Positions 12,141 to 23,301 of a stretch of 64,000 nt of DNA are shown here, one piece after another (position 1 is the stretch's first letter; each line of letters starts with the position of its first letter). A program made the position numbers and the translations under genes. Origin of the DNA: Cephalotus follicularis (Eukaryota; Streptophyta; Magnoliopsida; Oxalidales; Cephalotaceae). The stretch lies in contig BDDD01000077.1 in assembly GCA_001972305.1 (NCBI GenBank), positions 434,001 to 498,000 on the forward strand. The letters are read 5' to 3'. The notes beneath the pieces are model-generated. The model was not told the origin of the DNA, made no database searches, and was given only the letters and a program-made list of their open reading frames with translations.

Positions 12141-12164
12141 TATAGGCTGATTTTTCTCAAAGAG

Positions 12165-12475
12165 ATCGATCCAATTATATGAAGACATCGATATCCGAAC
12201 AAAAGACATCGATGCTGTTATTATGACATCGACGTGTTTTTCATATCATTGAAGATAGGATCAATGCAGTCTATATGACATCGATCTCGTCTACAAGTCC
12301 ATAACAGACACCGATGCCCACCGTAGACATCGATGTCTTTCACTCATATATGCTCAAGACATCAATACTTACTGAAGACATCAACGTCCTTCACACAATT
12401 ACGTCCTGGATGCTCGCAACGACTAGTTAACTCATGAAAGACATCGATGTTGTGTTAAGCGTCGACACTTTGCTC
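12165..12475. repeat. Array of ACATCGATGT-type palindromes in TatB LTR
   Basis: About ten copies of GACATCGATGTC and relatives (GACATCGACGT, GACATCAACGTC, GCGTCGACAC) recur in irregular pairs 200-510 bp from the LTR start. The arrangement matches 583-870 in the sister LTR, on the opposite strand. Confidence 0.78.
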
Positions 12476-12675
12476 TGTTTCCTGCAGAATTTTTATCAAT
12501 TCTTCAATCTTTGATCTCCTTGCTCTCAAATTGTTCCAATTTGACTTATGTTTCTGCATTTTGATCTCTTTGTCCTCTTACCTGAAAGTCAATCAAACAC
12601 CACCAAAGTAATATGTTCCAACCATAAAAAGAAAATAATTAACTCATTCAAATGAATACATTTTAATACTCATCA

Positions 12676-13638
12676 AATACCCCTATACTTGAACCTTGCT
12701 TGTCCTTAAGCAAACAAAATGGAAAGCTAACAACAAGAAAACAAACACAAAAACCAAAAATAGCAAACACAAACAAAACCTAACTCACTTTCCTAGGAAT
12801 CATGATTGCATTTAGCATATGCAAGCTAGCGGACGAGTTTTGTCTCGTGAGTGTTTTCCAGCGAATAAACACACAAAATTTTGTTCATCAAAACTTTGAC
12901 AATAGGCAAAATGTATCTCTACTTAAAAATTCATGGAACATTATTATCTCGTTCCAAGTTCTAGAATCAAAACACATCTCAATTAAGGAACTTTAACAAA
13001 AATTTTCCATTATTTCACACATTTTACCAATCAAGATATGCATTCTTAGTAACATAAAATCCTAGTTCGGATTCGGACAAAGAACTTTAGCATTTACACA
13101 CATCTTTTTCTAATTTTTCTTTTTATCATTATTGAGCTCATTCCTTCACTACTTTTGGATTGAATGACATGGATGGAGCAAACACCAGACACCCAAATTA
13201 CTAAGTAGCTTTGGATTTTACCAACTGAAATTCGTGCAATGTCTTGATCTCTCAAACTTTCTATAAGATCCATGTAGCAAGCTTTCGACCGGTTACTCTC
13301 AAACCAGTTGGTTTTAAGGAACTAAGTGTAAAACACTCATAAGGCTTAATTACTCGAATCAAATAGACTACAAACCAATACTGAATTCAAAGAGGTAAAA
13401 TATGCTATATTTTTCTTTCTTTCTCTCTTTTTTTTATACATATATATGCAAGAACATCCATTCATTGTCCTTCTCCTTAGTAAAATTTATGAAACTTTGA
13501 AAATACACAAGATTAGTCTCTTTATTCATTCTTTTCATTTTTTTTTCCGCATACACTCTCCTACCTTGAGATATGTTCCTTTTCTTTTCCTTGAAAACAA
13601 AAAAATTTATTATTTCTCCCATGGGGTTTTTCTATTAT
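12676..13638 (-). mobile_element. Non-coding 3' internal region of TatB
   Basis: Next to the LTR, 12676-12990 is a reverse-complement match to 1-375 and includes the purine tract and the 'cttaaggacaagcaaggttc' phrase. 12991-13638 is AT-rich with pyrimidine runs and has no coding potential. A solo LTR begins at 13639, with the target duplication attat at 13634-13638. Confidence 0.62.
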
Positions 13639-13679
13639 TGTAAGCCCCCAATATATATATATATATAAAAAAAAATACA

Positions 13680-13700
13680 CACGGGCGCATAAAGCGCCCG
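13680..13700. other. Perfect 8-bp hairpin near the start of solo LTR 1
   Basis: ACGGGCGC and GCGCCCGT are exact complements separated by ATAAA, just after an AT-microsatellite about 40 bp into the LTR. Function is unknown. Confidence 0.6.
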
Positions 13701-14704
13701 TATGAAAGAAAGAAAGGGAGAAGAGAGACATGAGAATGAGGGAGCGGGAGAGAGAGCCAGAGAGCGGGAGAGAGAGAGGTGCCAGGGAAAACGACGGCGC
13801 CGGATCAGGAGCTCACCGGTCAGAGCCTCCACCGCCGATGGTATGCCTCATTTCCTTTCCTCTTCTCTTTTCTTTTCTTTTTCCATTTTTCTTCTCCTTG
13901 ACGCCAAGCCACTGTGCGCATTGCCCTATGTTCCACCGCCGGTGAGTGTTGCAGGAAGGTTCGGTCTTCGCCTAGGAGGCCGGCTACACCTATTTCAGTG
14001 GCTGATTTGGTGCCATTCAGCCGAAAACGGCCGGATTTGAACAGACGAGTTGACTCAGTGAAGCCAACTCGCTGTCGCCTTTGACCATGTGTTTAGCGCT
14101 GAGTCTTGACGAGTTAAGGGCAAGGATGTGTATAGTTGATGATTGTAAGGTGTTTTAAGGTGTTGACCGAATTTGTGGTTGACAGTTGAGTCAACTCAGT
14201 GAGTTAAACTCACTGCCGGCCATGACAGGGTGTTTCGACGCTGATTCATGGCGAGTCTTGAGTGGTTTTGTATAGCTTATTCAATGTGGAACCTGTTTAT
14301 GGCGTGGCCGGAGCCCCGATGGGTTGGCCAGAATCTGGCCGAAACTCCGGTGACGACAATGTGTAATTGCTACCTTTGTGCAGGTCGTAACGAATGTGTG
14401 ATGGTTATTGCAGCGATGCTAAAAGAGAAATAAAGCTCTGCTGACACAAGATGGAGCTTTGCTCGTATCGATGAGTGAAGTTTAGAGGAAGTAGCGGTTC
14501 GTTGATTCTGCTGGAAGTCCTCCTGACTCACAAGCTCAGCTGTTAATATGTAGGTATACATATGCTCCGATGGAACATGCCCAGGTGACTAGTGACTTGA
14601 TCCCATTCGTATACGCTGGTATGGGACGGTAGTATACAAATGGTTGATCACTAGAGTGCGGTTTTACTGTTTTACTTGCATTCATGCATTTTGAATGGAT
14701 GGTA

Positions 14705-17700
14705 TGGATTGTTGAGAGGGTTGCGACCGGATCTTCGGTCGAGGATTAGAGCCATGGAGCTGAGGACTTATGTAGAGGTTGCTCAGAAAGCTAGACTGCT
14801 GGAGACGATATCTAGTGAGGACCGGGCTGAGAGAGCTCGCGCAAAGGAGAGTAAGCAGAGTCCTACACAGTCCCGACCGGCATCGTCGAAGTGGCGAGAT
14901 GGTGGTTCTCCGATGAAGTCGTCAAAGAACAAGTCTCAGCAGACGGCTTCTCAGGGTACTCCCAGCCAGGGGAGTAATGCTAGATCTGGAGTATGCTTTT
15001 ACTGTGGTCGTACCGGCCACCAACAGAAGGATTGCTGGAGGTTCAATGGCTGGTGTTTGAGGTGCGGGGCACCAGGCCATTCAGTGAAGGACTACCCAAA
15101 GAGTTCTGCTACAGCGCCTACTGGGCCGGGGAGCAGCAGTGGTGCGGCCGCGGGACTATCACAGAGGAGAGATACCGGCAAGGGCATCGCTAAAGGTAGA
15201 GTTTTTATACTTGCTCAGACTGAGGTTCCAGAGTTGACTTCTGTTGTTGGAGGTACTCTGTATTTATATGGTTATTCTGCTAGAGTACTGATGGATTCTG
15301 GTGCTACACACTCTTTTATATCTGCACATTTTGCATCTTGCTTAGATGTCACCCCTGACTGCTTGTCTTATACACTTGATGTGAGTACACCGACTGGGAC
15401 TTCTATGTATACTGACTCGGTATATAGGAGTTGTGAGATGTCTATGGAAGGCATTCCTATATATGAAGAAATGATTGTAATACCTATCCGTGACTTCGAT
15501 GTGATATTGGGGATGGATTGGCTATCAGCACACCGTGCTCGTATGGATTGATACCAAAAGACTGTGGATTTTTGTCTGCCCGACGGAACGACTTTTCAGT
15601 TCAAGGGAGACAAGGGATTCTCAACACCGATCATATCTTTTATCCGAGCATCGAGATACCTGGAGAGGAGATACGAGGGATATTTGGCCTATGTTATTGA
15701 TCGAAGGAAAGAGAAAGGCTTGAGTTTGGAGGAAATTCCAGTTGTGTGTGAATTTCCTGATGTGTTTCCTGATGACTTGAGATCCTTACCGCCCAAGGGG
15801 AGTATGGAGTTCGTTATTGACCTTGTTCCTGGAACGGCTCCTATCTCTAAATCACCCTATCGGATGGCTCCAGCTGAGTTGCGAGAGCTGAAGCTACAGT
15901 TACAAGACCTAATTGATAAGGGTTTTGTAAGACCCAGTGTTTCTCCATGGGGTGCACCGGTACTGTTCGTCAAGAAGAAGGATGGGTCGATGAGACTCTG
16001 TATTGATTACCGAATGTTGAACAAAGCAACTATCAAGAATAAATATCCTTTACCCCACGTTGAGGATTTATTTGATCAGTTGCAAGGATCGAGGGTGTTT
16101 TCTAAGCTCGATTTGAGAACGGGTTACCACCAGTTGAGAGTAAGGGAAGGGGACATTGAGAAGACCGCCTTACGAACACGGTATGGTCACTACGAGTTCT
16201 TGGTGATGCCGTTCAGTGTTACCAATGCACCGGCAGCTTTTATGTCATTGATGAATGACATATTTCGACCGTACCTGGACCAGTTTGTTGTGGTATTCAT
16301 TGATGATATACTGGTATACTCGAGGAGTGAGGAGGAGCACACTCGGCATCTGAGGATAGTATTGCAGGTCCTTAGAGAACATTGATTTTACGCCAAGTTT
16401 GGCAAATGCGAATTCTGGCTTGACCATGTGACCTTTCTCGATCACATAGTATCTGGAGAAGGCTTGACGGTGGATCCGTCAAAGACTGAAGTGGTTAGAG
16501 ACTAGCCGCAACCAAAGAATGTGACAGAGATGCGCAGCTTCCTTGGTTTGGCGGGATATTACCGGAGGTTTATCCAGAATTTTTCACGGATAGCTGAACC
16601 TTTGACCAGACTGACCCAGAAAAGGACTCCTTTCGTCTGGGACGAGGACTGCGAGGCTAGTTTTCGGGAACTGAAGGACCGGTTAGTTTTCGCTCCTATC
16701 TTGGCATTACCTGAGGGTAATGAAGACTTTACGGTGTACAGTGATGCATCGGGTAAGGGTTTGGGCTGTGTGTTGATGCAGTGAGGCAGAGTGATTGCAT
16801 ATGCCTCGAGGAAGCTTAAGTCGTATGAAGAAAATTACCCAACTCACGACCTTGAGCTTGCAGCTATCATCTTTACCCTTCAAAAGTGGAGGCACTACCT
16901 TTATGGGTCACAGTTTGAGAGCTTTACCGATCACAAAAGCTTGAGGTATCTGTTTTGTCAAGATACACTAAACATGAGGCAGCGTAGATGGGTAGAGTTC
17001 TTCAATGATTATGATTGCAGTGTTCAGTATCACCCGGGGAAAGCGAATGTGGTCGCTGATGCCTTGAGCCGCAAGGCTATGCTTGCTAGTAGCATGGTGT
17101 CGCAATGGAAGATGTTGGAAGACTTTCGAGAGTGGTCTCCATTCAATCAGTCACCAGGGATCTTTCTAGCCGACATGCGGGTAGAACCGGTGTTACTGTA
17201 TCGCATCAAAGATGCACAATCGCATGATCCTGAACTGCAGAGGATTTGAGAGAATCTGGATTCGTAATCTGATTTTAGAGTGGATGAAGACGGTATTATG
17301 AGGTACCAGGGACGTGTATGTCTTCCGAATGAGCCTAGAGTGAAGGATCAGCTACTCCGCTGGGCTCATAAATCCCTGTACAGTATTCATCCGGGTAGCA
17401 CGAAGATGTATCAAGACATGAAGAAGTGTTACTAGTGGCCTGGCATGAAGCGGGAGATTGCTGAGTATGTGGCAAGGTGTTTGACTTGCCAGACAGTTAA
17501 GGCCGAGCACCAGAGACCGGCAGGTTTGCTGCAGCCTTTGCCCATTCCGGAGTGGAAGTGGGAACATGTTACGATGGATTTCGTTTCGGGTTTTCCTCTG
17601 ACTCAGAACCGCCATAATGCCGTGTGGGTTATCGTGGATAGACTCACCAAATTGGCACACTTTCTGCCTACACATGTTACTGTTCCTGCGAGCAAGCTAG

Positions 17701-18053
17701 CTCGATTGTATGTGAAGGAGATAGTGAGATTGCACGGGGTTCCAGTCAGCATCGGAGGTAGCTTATCAGCTTGCCTTACCTCCTGCACTGTCAAACGTAC
17801 ACGACGTCTTCCACATATCTATGCTGAGGAGATATATCCCGTACCCGTCACATGTCTTGGATTATGATACTGTTCCTGTACAGGATGATCTATCTTGTGA
17901 GGAATTGCCTGTGCGGATTCTCGATCGGAAGACGCAGACCTTGAGGAACCGAACCATCTCCATGGTCAAGGTTCAATGGTAGTTTCACAAACCTGATGAG
18001 GCAACTTGGGAGCGTGAGGAGGACATCCGAGAACGCTACCCGCACTTGTTCTA
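14705..18053 (+). pseudogene. TekA gag-pol remnant
   Basis: In order I see the end of the Gag capsid-like region (RGLRPDLRSRIRAMELRTYV), two CCHC zinc knuckles ([15 protein letters not shown] and CLRCGAPGH, about 14990-15105), an aspartic protease (VLMDSGATHSFIS, about 15285), and reverse transcriptase ([20 protein letters not shown] and FIDDILVYS, about 15800-16330). RNase H follows ([16 protein letters not shown], about 16730), then the integrase zinc region (CLTCQTVKAEHQRP) and part of the core (WVIVDRLTKLAHFLPTHV). Chromodomain residues ending ATWEREEDIRERYPHLF end at 18053. The order gag-PR-RT-RH-INT-chromodomain identifies a chromovirus. The reading frame is broken in several places. 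Confidence 0.85.
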
Positions 18054-18080
18054 GTATTGTGTTAATTTCGAGGACTAAAT

Positions 18081-18099
18081 TTCTTGAAGGAGGGGTGGA
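18081..18099 (+). other. Polypurine tract of TekA
   Basis: The purine-rich run around GAAGGAGGGG directly precedes the LTR start TGTAACGCCCGG, as expected for the plus-strand DNA primer. Confidence 0.75.
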
Positions 18100-18264
18100 T
18101 GTAACGCCCGGTAATTTTCTGAGTGTAATATTTCGATTTATGATGTAATCTTAAACTTGATTTTATGAGTATGTTGAGTTTTTGAACTCAAAAGATGCTT
18201 GCAAACCCTATTTATGGTCTTGGAAAGGGAATGTGGATGTCAAAGCTTGAAACGACGCTGTTTT

Positions 18265-18430
18265 GGGATGAAGACATCGACGTCTTTGGAAAGACGTCGA
18301 CGCCTATGAGGATTGAGGTACACGTGAAGGCATGGGCATACACGTCGACTTTGGGAGAAGGCATCGACACCTCCTTACAAAAATGGAAAAGACATCGATG
18401 TCTATGTAAAAACGTCGACGCCTTTGTAAA
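18265..18430. repeat. Proximal GTCGAC/ATCGAC array in TekA LTR
   Basis: At least six copies of GACATCGACGTC, GACGTCGACGCC, GGCATCGACACC and GACATCGATGTC occur 165-330 bp from the LTR start. They recur in pairs with CTTTGGAAA-like spacers. Confidence 0.78.
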
Positions 18431-19184
18431 GAATGGCTGTCACGTTCTTCGCTGGCAGAGTAACATGCAGTGGGGGATCTTGAGGGCTTTACAGATGCCT
18501 CTACAAGTGCATGGTGACGTGTTGAGCATGTCGGTGTGTTGCCAGGAATGCTTAAACATGTCCCTCACATGGAACATGCAAGGGAATACCACCCTAACAT
18601 GTAACCTGCAAAAGAAGAAGAATAGAAAACAAAAAAGAAATGCAGATTTGGAAAGTGGGAGAGAACACGAGGGGGGCCTGTTAAATGCCAGGAGAAGAAC
18701 GTTGGGAGGAAGCTATCTGCATAAGAATAACCCTCCCCACTTATCTCTCTCGTTTTAAAACACCAGAAGAAAGAGAAGGAATAAAATAGTGTGTGTGTGT
18801 GCCACCATTGTTGAGCAAGGGAGCTTGGAGCTTGCACACCAACTGCTAGGACGAACCAGGGAGCTTCCAAGCCGTACCTGGGGACTCAAGTGACTTCGTG
18901 GAATACTAAAAGAGGTGGACTTTCGGCTTCTAACTTGAGGCCAGAGGTAGGGGAAAGCCATACTGTAATTTTGAGTTTAATATCCATGCATGGTATATGA
19001 TTTTGGGATGTATAAAATGCATGATTCTTGGAATGATATCATTACTGGATTGATGCCATGATATGCTAGATATGTTTTGAGTATCTGCATGTTAGTTCCT
19101 TGCCTTGAAAACCTGTTGTTATGCATGATTATGGGTTGTTAAGGCCACTGTTTGATAAGTCGTGAGGTAGAAGACGACTACTGC

Positions 19185-19500
19185 TGGAAAAGACATCGAC
19201 GCCTTTTAGATAAGCATCGACGTCTTCTTCGTTTTGTCCTATTACTGACTGAAAGGGATCGACATCTTTGGAAAGACATCGACGCCCTAGGTTACCTACC
19301 TGGGTTTTGACGTAGAAGACATCGACGCCTAAGGTTCCCACCTTAACGCGTCGACGCCATCAACAATACGCTGTCGTTTTAGGGTTCCAGACCTTGAACG
19401 TCGACGCGTAGGAAATGGACGTCGACGCCTTCAGTAGAAGAACGCGCTAACACTGAGACTTGGACATCGACGCCTTTAGGAAAGACGTCGACGTCTTTGT
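19185..19500. repeat. Distal GTCGAC/ATCGAC array in TekA LTR
   Basis: About a dozen copies of GACATCGACGCC, GACGTCGACGTC, GCATCGACGTC and relatives recur 1.09-1.40 kb from the LTR start. The motif type is the same as in the proximal cluster. Confidence 0.78.
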
Positions 19501-20430
19501 TACTGTTTGGGATTTCCTTCATCCAACGATACGAAATGATACCGATTCCTGTTTGAGTGCATTTGAGCATATGTATGCATTTCATATGCACTGTTTACTG
19601 CCTGATTGTGTACTGTTTGTGAATTGTTTTATGATTTCTAAAGTATTGATATTTAGAAATGCATATATGAACTCGGAATAAGATATTTTGAGTATGAAAA
19701 TATGTATTGATTGAGTGACATATTTTCGACCGAACGGATAAACAATTTACACTACTGAAACTGTTACTGATATTTTCTACTGAAAATACCTATTTTCAAA
19801 TGTTGTCAATTTTGGAAACATTTTGGAAAACAACTGCCGGTTGTCGATCTAATCGATCATTACTGTTTACTGTACTGTTACTGTTTAAATTCACTGTTTG
19901 CTCTGTGAATTGCTATGTGATTGGGTTTGAGCTGCTAGTTGCATGGTGGAGGTTTCCAGCGCCGACTAGTGGTAGGGTTGTACCTAGGGGCCAGGAGCAT
20001 GGCTAGGTGACTCACTGTACTGTTGCCTCGCTCAGTTGCCCGAAGTGGGGACCGTAGTGGGAGTGTAGCGTGGGGCCAGGAGTTGGCGGCGCTATATACT
20101 GTTGTTGTGGTCCTATGTGGACATACTGCCTGTTGTGGTCCTATGTGGACATCCTGACTGTTGTTGTGGTCCTATGTGGACATACTGTACTGTACTGTTT
20201 ATTGGTCCTTTACGGACATTACTGTGATTGTTGATGTAGCCCTGGCTGGGTTACTACTGTACTGTTACTCTATACATATATTTCTTATATATGTAACACT
20301 GGTATTTTACTGTACTGTTATACGTATATATTTTTTCATATATGTATAAACTGGGTCTCCACTATACTGCACCATTTATGCATTCATATCATGACATGCA
20401 TTAATGTTGATCCCGATTTACTGTTATGAC

Positions 20431-20455
20431 TTAGCCGAGTGAGGACAAAGGCTAA
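20431..20455 (+). promoter_or_regulatory. Conserved LTR stem-loop TTAGCC...GGCTAA
   Basis: The two 6-base arms are exact complements around a 13-base loop and are followed by CCCCCTAC. The same block occurs on the element sense strand at 7115-7139, 35702-35726, 37175-37199, 38977-39001, 46978-47002 and 60663-60687, always about 0.35-0.43 kb before the LTR 3' end. An RNA role (3' end formation, dimerisation or packaging) is inference. Confidence 0.6.
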
Positions 20456-21732
20456 CCCCCTACTTTACAGATTGATGCAGCGGGCTGTTGGGTCGGCAAT
20501 GGACGAAGATCAAGCTGTTATATTCTTGATTTTGTTTATCTTCCTGTTGTATTAAACCCATATGGATTATGATTTCCAGATGTGCCATTGTTATGGTATT
20601 TGTTTCTGAAGGAATTTTATATTGTACTGTATTTCACGCTCCGTTTTATGGGCGATTAACCTTGATGACCTGTATTTGGGTAGCGTGCGGTATGGGACGC
20701 ACGTTACGTGTTGCAGCTTATGAATCTGTTATGCTTCCGCAACTGTTATTCTTGGAAAAGTTTTATTTTTTTATGGTTTTACATGAGCTGTATTTTATGT
20801 TAATTGCCTTTACCGCTTTTAATGTTGCGTTTCTCCTGAAACGGGGTGTGACAGTTGTGCTATTCATTGATGATTGTGTGCTAAGTGAATTGTTATGGTT
20901 ATGCATTGTTGCTGAATGTATGGATTAATGAATTATGTATGGGTATAATGGACAAATGACTGATTGAATGAATTGAAAGGGACACGTGACTGGACCCTAA
21001 GTGGGGACACGCGATAATGGAAAGTGAAGGAATTAATATTGCCCCTATGGGGGTGGACACACGTCTGGACCTCTATTGGAACTGGGACTATAAGATCCAT
21101 ATCTTTAAAAGAGAATTGGTACTGACAGGGGAGGCCGAAGACAGCCCCTATACAGTTTGAAATGAACTAGCAGATTGAAATGAGATGGTACGGTTACGGA
21201 TTGGATGGATATGGACCGTAAGCGGTTATGGTTATGGATGACAGCGGTTACGTCATGGGACGGATACGATATGGTTACGAATCGTGTCGTTATGTATTGT
21301 AATTTCCGGATTGTGATGATATATGGATATGGATGGTGGCTGTACCTAGAGAGACCAGTGTTAGAGAATGTCCATCTTCTCTTCCCTGTTCTACTTACGA
21401 ATGCTACTCTAGTCTGCCAGTAGAGTGAGGACCTCTGTCTAGATGCCAAGAGCGCCTAGCCTGTTACCTCGACAAGGAAGGCCGAGAAGAACATATATGC
21501 TTTGGAAGGACTTTGGATTGATATGGATGCTGAATGATAATGGAATTGTGTTGGGATCATATGGATATGGTTATTGAATGATGACTACTATGTATAAATG
21601 GCATGTTTCTAAATTCTAGTTTTCATAGCATGGTTTATATTGATTGTATATTGATTGTCATGCATACATATCTCTCATATTGTACACATATCTGCTGCAC
21701 TACTATATGTTTATGCATATGTATATCCTACA

Positions 21733-21783
21733 CAACCTTCGGGTTGCTGACCCATTGCATTGTATTGTAATGTAATGGGTCAG
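21733..21783 (+). promoter_or_regulatory. Tandem stem-loops in solo LTR 1
   Basis: CAACC-TTCG-GGTTG (21733-21746) has a 5-bp stem and a TTCG tetraloop. It abuts a second dyad, CTGACCCATT/AATGGGTCAG (21747-21783), with a perfect 10-bp stem. Related dyads occur at 2441-2463 and around 57765-57795 in other LTRs of this type. Confidence 0.6.
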
Positions 21784-22768
21784 GTTCAGGTCCAGGTGAC
21801 GTGCAGCAGTGACCAGCCAGGTTAAATCGCAGGGTAAGGATTTAAATCTCCTCCGACCTACTTTGTATAAATGTGATATTGTAAAAGGACAGATATTGGA
21901 ATATGGATGTATTTATGGTTATTGTATAAGAGAGAAAACTAAAGATGAAATAGAGATATGTTTTATTTTTGTATTTGACCTGCCAGCTTGTGACAGTGCT
22001 TGTTTTATATGTGTGTTGATGTAAAGGACATAGAAGGGTCCATACATTGTGATAAACTGTTGATTCCTCCTTCGGGAGTATGGTTGTTGAGGGCTGAGCC
22101 CAAGATATAAAATGTGTTTTTCTTTACAGGGAGTTTAGTCCGATAAACGAATACTTCATGCCAAAATTTCGGGAGATTTTAAGAGTTAGTTTTTATTTGA
22201 TTTGATTATTCCGCTGATGTTATGATGAGTCTTCCGCTTATATGACTTTGATTTAAAATTTTATAAATTTGATATAGCACTTTTGGAATATGATTGATGA
22301 ATGATATGAATGGATTGATTGAATGGAAGGTATCTCACGCGTCGGATCGTGGAGGTTGGCCTTCGTGGTTCGGGGCGTGACAATTATCGTCAAGCATATC
22401 TACATTTACTCCTGTTTTCAAAATTAAGATGAACTTTGGTACCAATCCTATACTTAAACTTTGCATTGTCCTAAATGTAATGAAACACAACCATAAAAAT
22501 AACAATAATTGAGCAAAAATATACGAAACAATGCAAATAATTAAAAGAACAATGGGGCAAGGTTTATCGGATATTATCGTGGAGGCTCGAAATAAAGAGG
22601 CTCGTGCTGCCGGAAAGTCGAAAAACTATCGATTGGCACAAAATTTACCTACAAAAACAAAGAAAAACATAAACATAAAAGAAACGAGGTACATAAATAA
22701 AGCAGTGGGTTGCCTCCCACTAAGCGCTAGGCTTTAACGTCTTTAGCTAGACGCAGCTGGTATGGATA

Positions 22769-23167
22769 TCATAAAGGATTGTAGATAGGATCAATCAAGT
22801 CAACAGACTCAATGATCTGTCCATCAGTAATTCCATCCACATAGGGTTTTAGACACTGCCCATTGACTTTAAACGCTTCTCCAATACTTGTCTTGAAAAA
22901 CTTAAACATACCATGTGAGAGCACAGTTTTAACAATATAAGCTTCGTCCCAACGAGATTTCCACCAATAATTACCATCAAAATTAAATTCCAAGTCATAA
23001 GGTGAGAAAACAATTTTGACAAAATAAGAATTATCCCACCGTGATCTCCACCAATAAAAACTATCAAGAGAATCAAAATTATTAAGGCCAACCAACCAGT
23101 CAAACATTTGAGCATTGATAATGCTCACCCTCCGTCCTATTCTATCTTTAGTAAAGAAAAATTTCAT
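22769..23167 (-). pseudogene. TatB integrase C-terminal remnant
   Basis: Minus-strand translation ends in SHGMFKFFKTSIGEAFKVNG and QCLKPYVDG. This matches the Tat/Athila integrase tail, where a variable region is followed by 'FKVNGxRLKPY'. The unit YWWRSRWDNSYFVK is repeated as YWWKSRWDEAYIVK, a short internal tandem duplication. The catalytic core is not present. It belongs to a broken element. Confidence 0.65.
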
Positions 23168-23301
23168 TTTGAGGGTGTGGTGAGAGTGAGACGGCGTGCT
23201 AAGTTTGTGAGTGAAATGGGACAGATTGTCTCATTGACTATCCGAAGTAGAATCAAGGATCCCACCGTCCAACCAACTCAGAATTTCCTTTTGCATGACC
23301 T

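Larger units (their letters stand above)
5710..12675 (-). repeat. 3' LTR of TatB, split by a nested chromovirus
   Basis: On the minus strand the LTR starts TGATGAGTATT after the purine tract (plus-strand 12676-12690) and ends GAACA at 5710. Without the nested element at 6721-12140 and one tatag copy it is about 1.54 kb. It contains a palindrome array (12165-12475 and 6600-6712), a TATA-like box and a T-rich leader. The left part (5710-6500) includes the words 'caattagcacaatggaaag', typical of Tat/Athila LTR ends. Confidence 0.65.
14705..20853 (+). mobile_element. Tekay/Del-like chromovirus (TekA), 5'-truncated and broken
   Basis: The copy keeps part of gag, protease, RT, RNase H, parts of integrase, the chromodomain and a full 3' LTR (18100-20853). 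It has no 5' LTR, primer site or Gag N-terminus. The 3' purine tract is at 18081-18099. It lies inside solo LTR 1. Several breaks interrupt the coding region, so it is a fossil. Confidence 0.85.
18100..20853 (+). repeat. 3' LTR of TekA
   Basis: This is 2.75 kb, beginning TGTAACGCCCGG and ending GGGTGTGACA. Two palindrome clusters of the ACGTCGACGT/ACATCGATGT type lie at 18265-18430 and 19185-19500, although its coding sequence is close to elements whose LTRs carry CAGTCGACTG. A short (GT)n run is near 18790. The TTAGCC/GGCTAA stem-loop is at 20431-20455. Confidence 0.82.
13639..22382 (+). repeat. Solo LTR 1, split by a nested chromovirus
   Basis: The left part is 13639 to about 14704, beginning TGTAAGCCCCC. 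The right part is 20854-22382, ending GGGGCGTGACA. Together they make about 2.6 kb. A perfect 5-bp target duplication, attat, flanks the whole (13634-13638 and 22383-22387), and TatB sequence lies on both sides. No internal region of its own remains, so it is a solo LTR into which the 14705-20853 element later inserted. The left part has a (TA)n run, an 8-bp GC-rich hairpin (13680-13700), a purine-rich stretch and words like 'gttgactcagtgaa' (14048-14210). The right part has two nested stem-loops at 21733-21783. Confidence 0.8.

Noticed and set aside
13702-14040. Possible host gene 5' end with purine-rich leader (112-residue frame)
   Set aside because: It lies inside solo LTR 1, bounded by the attat duplication. 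The arginine/glutamate-rich start is translated GA-repeat.
18195-18758. 187-residue open frame
   Set aside because: It lies wholly within the TekA 3' LTR over the palindrome array. The frame shows only repeated motif translations and no domain.
20569-20928. 119-residue open frame with hydrophobic stretches
   Set aside because: It crosses the end of the TekA LTR into solo LTR 1. The hydrophobicity comes from T-rich DNA.
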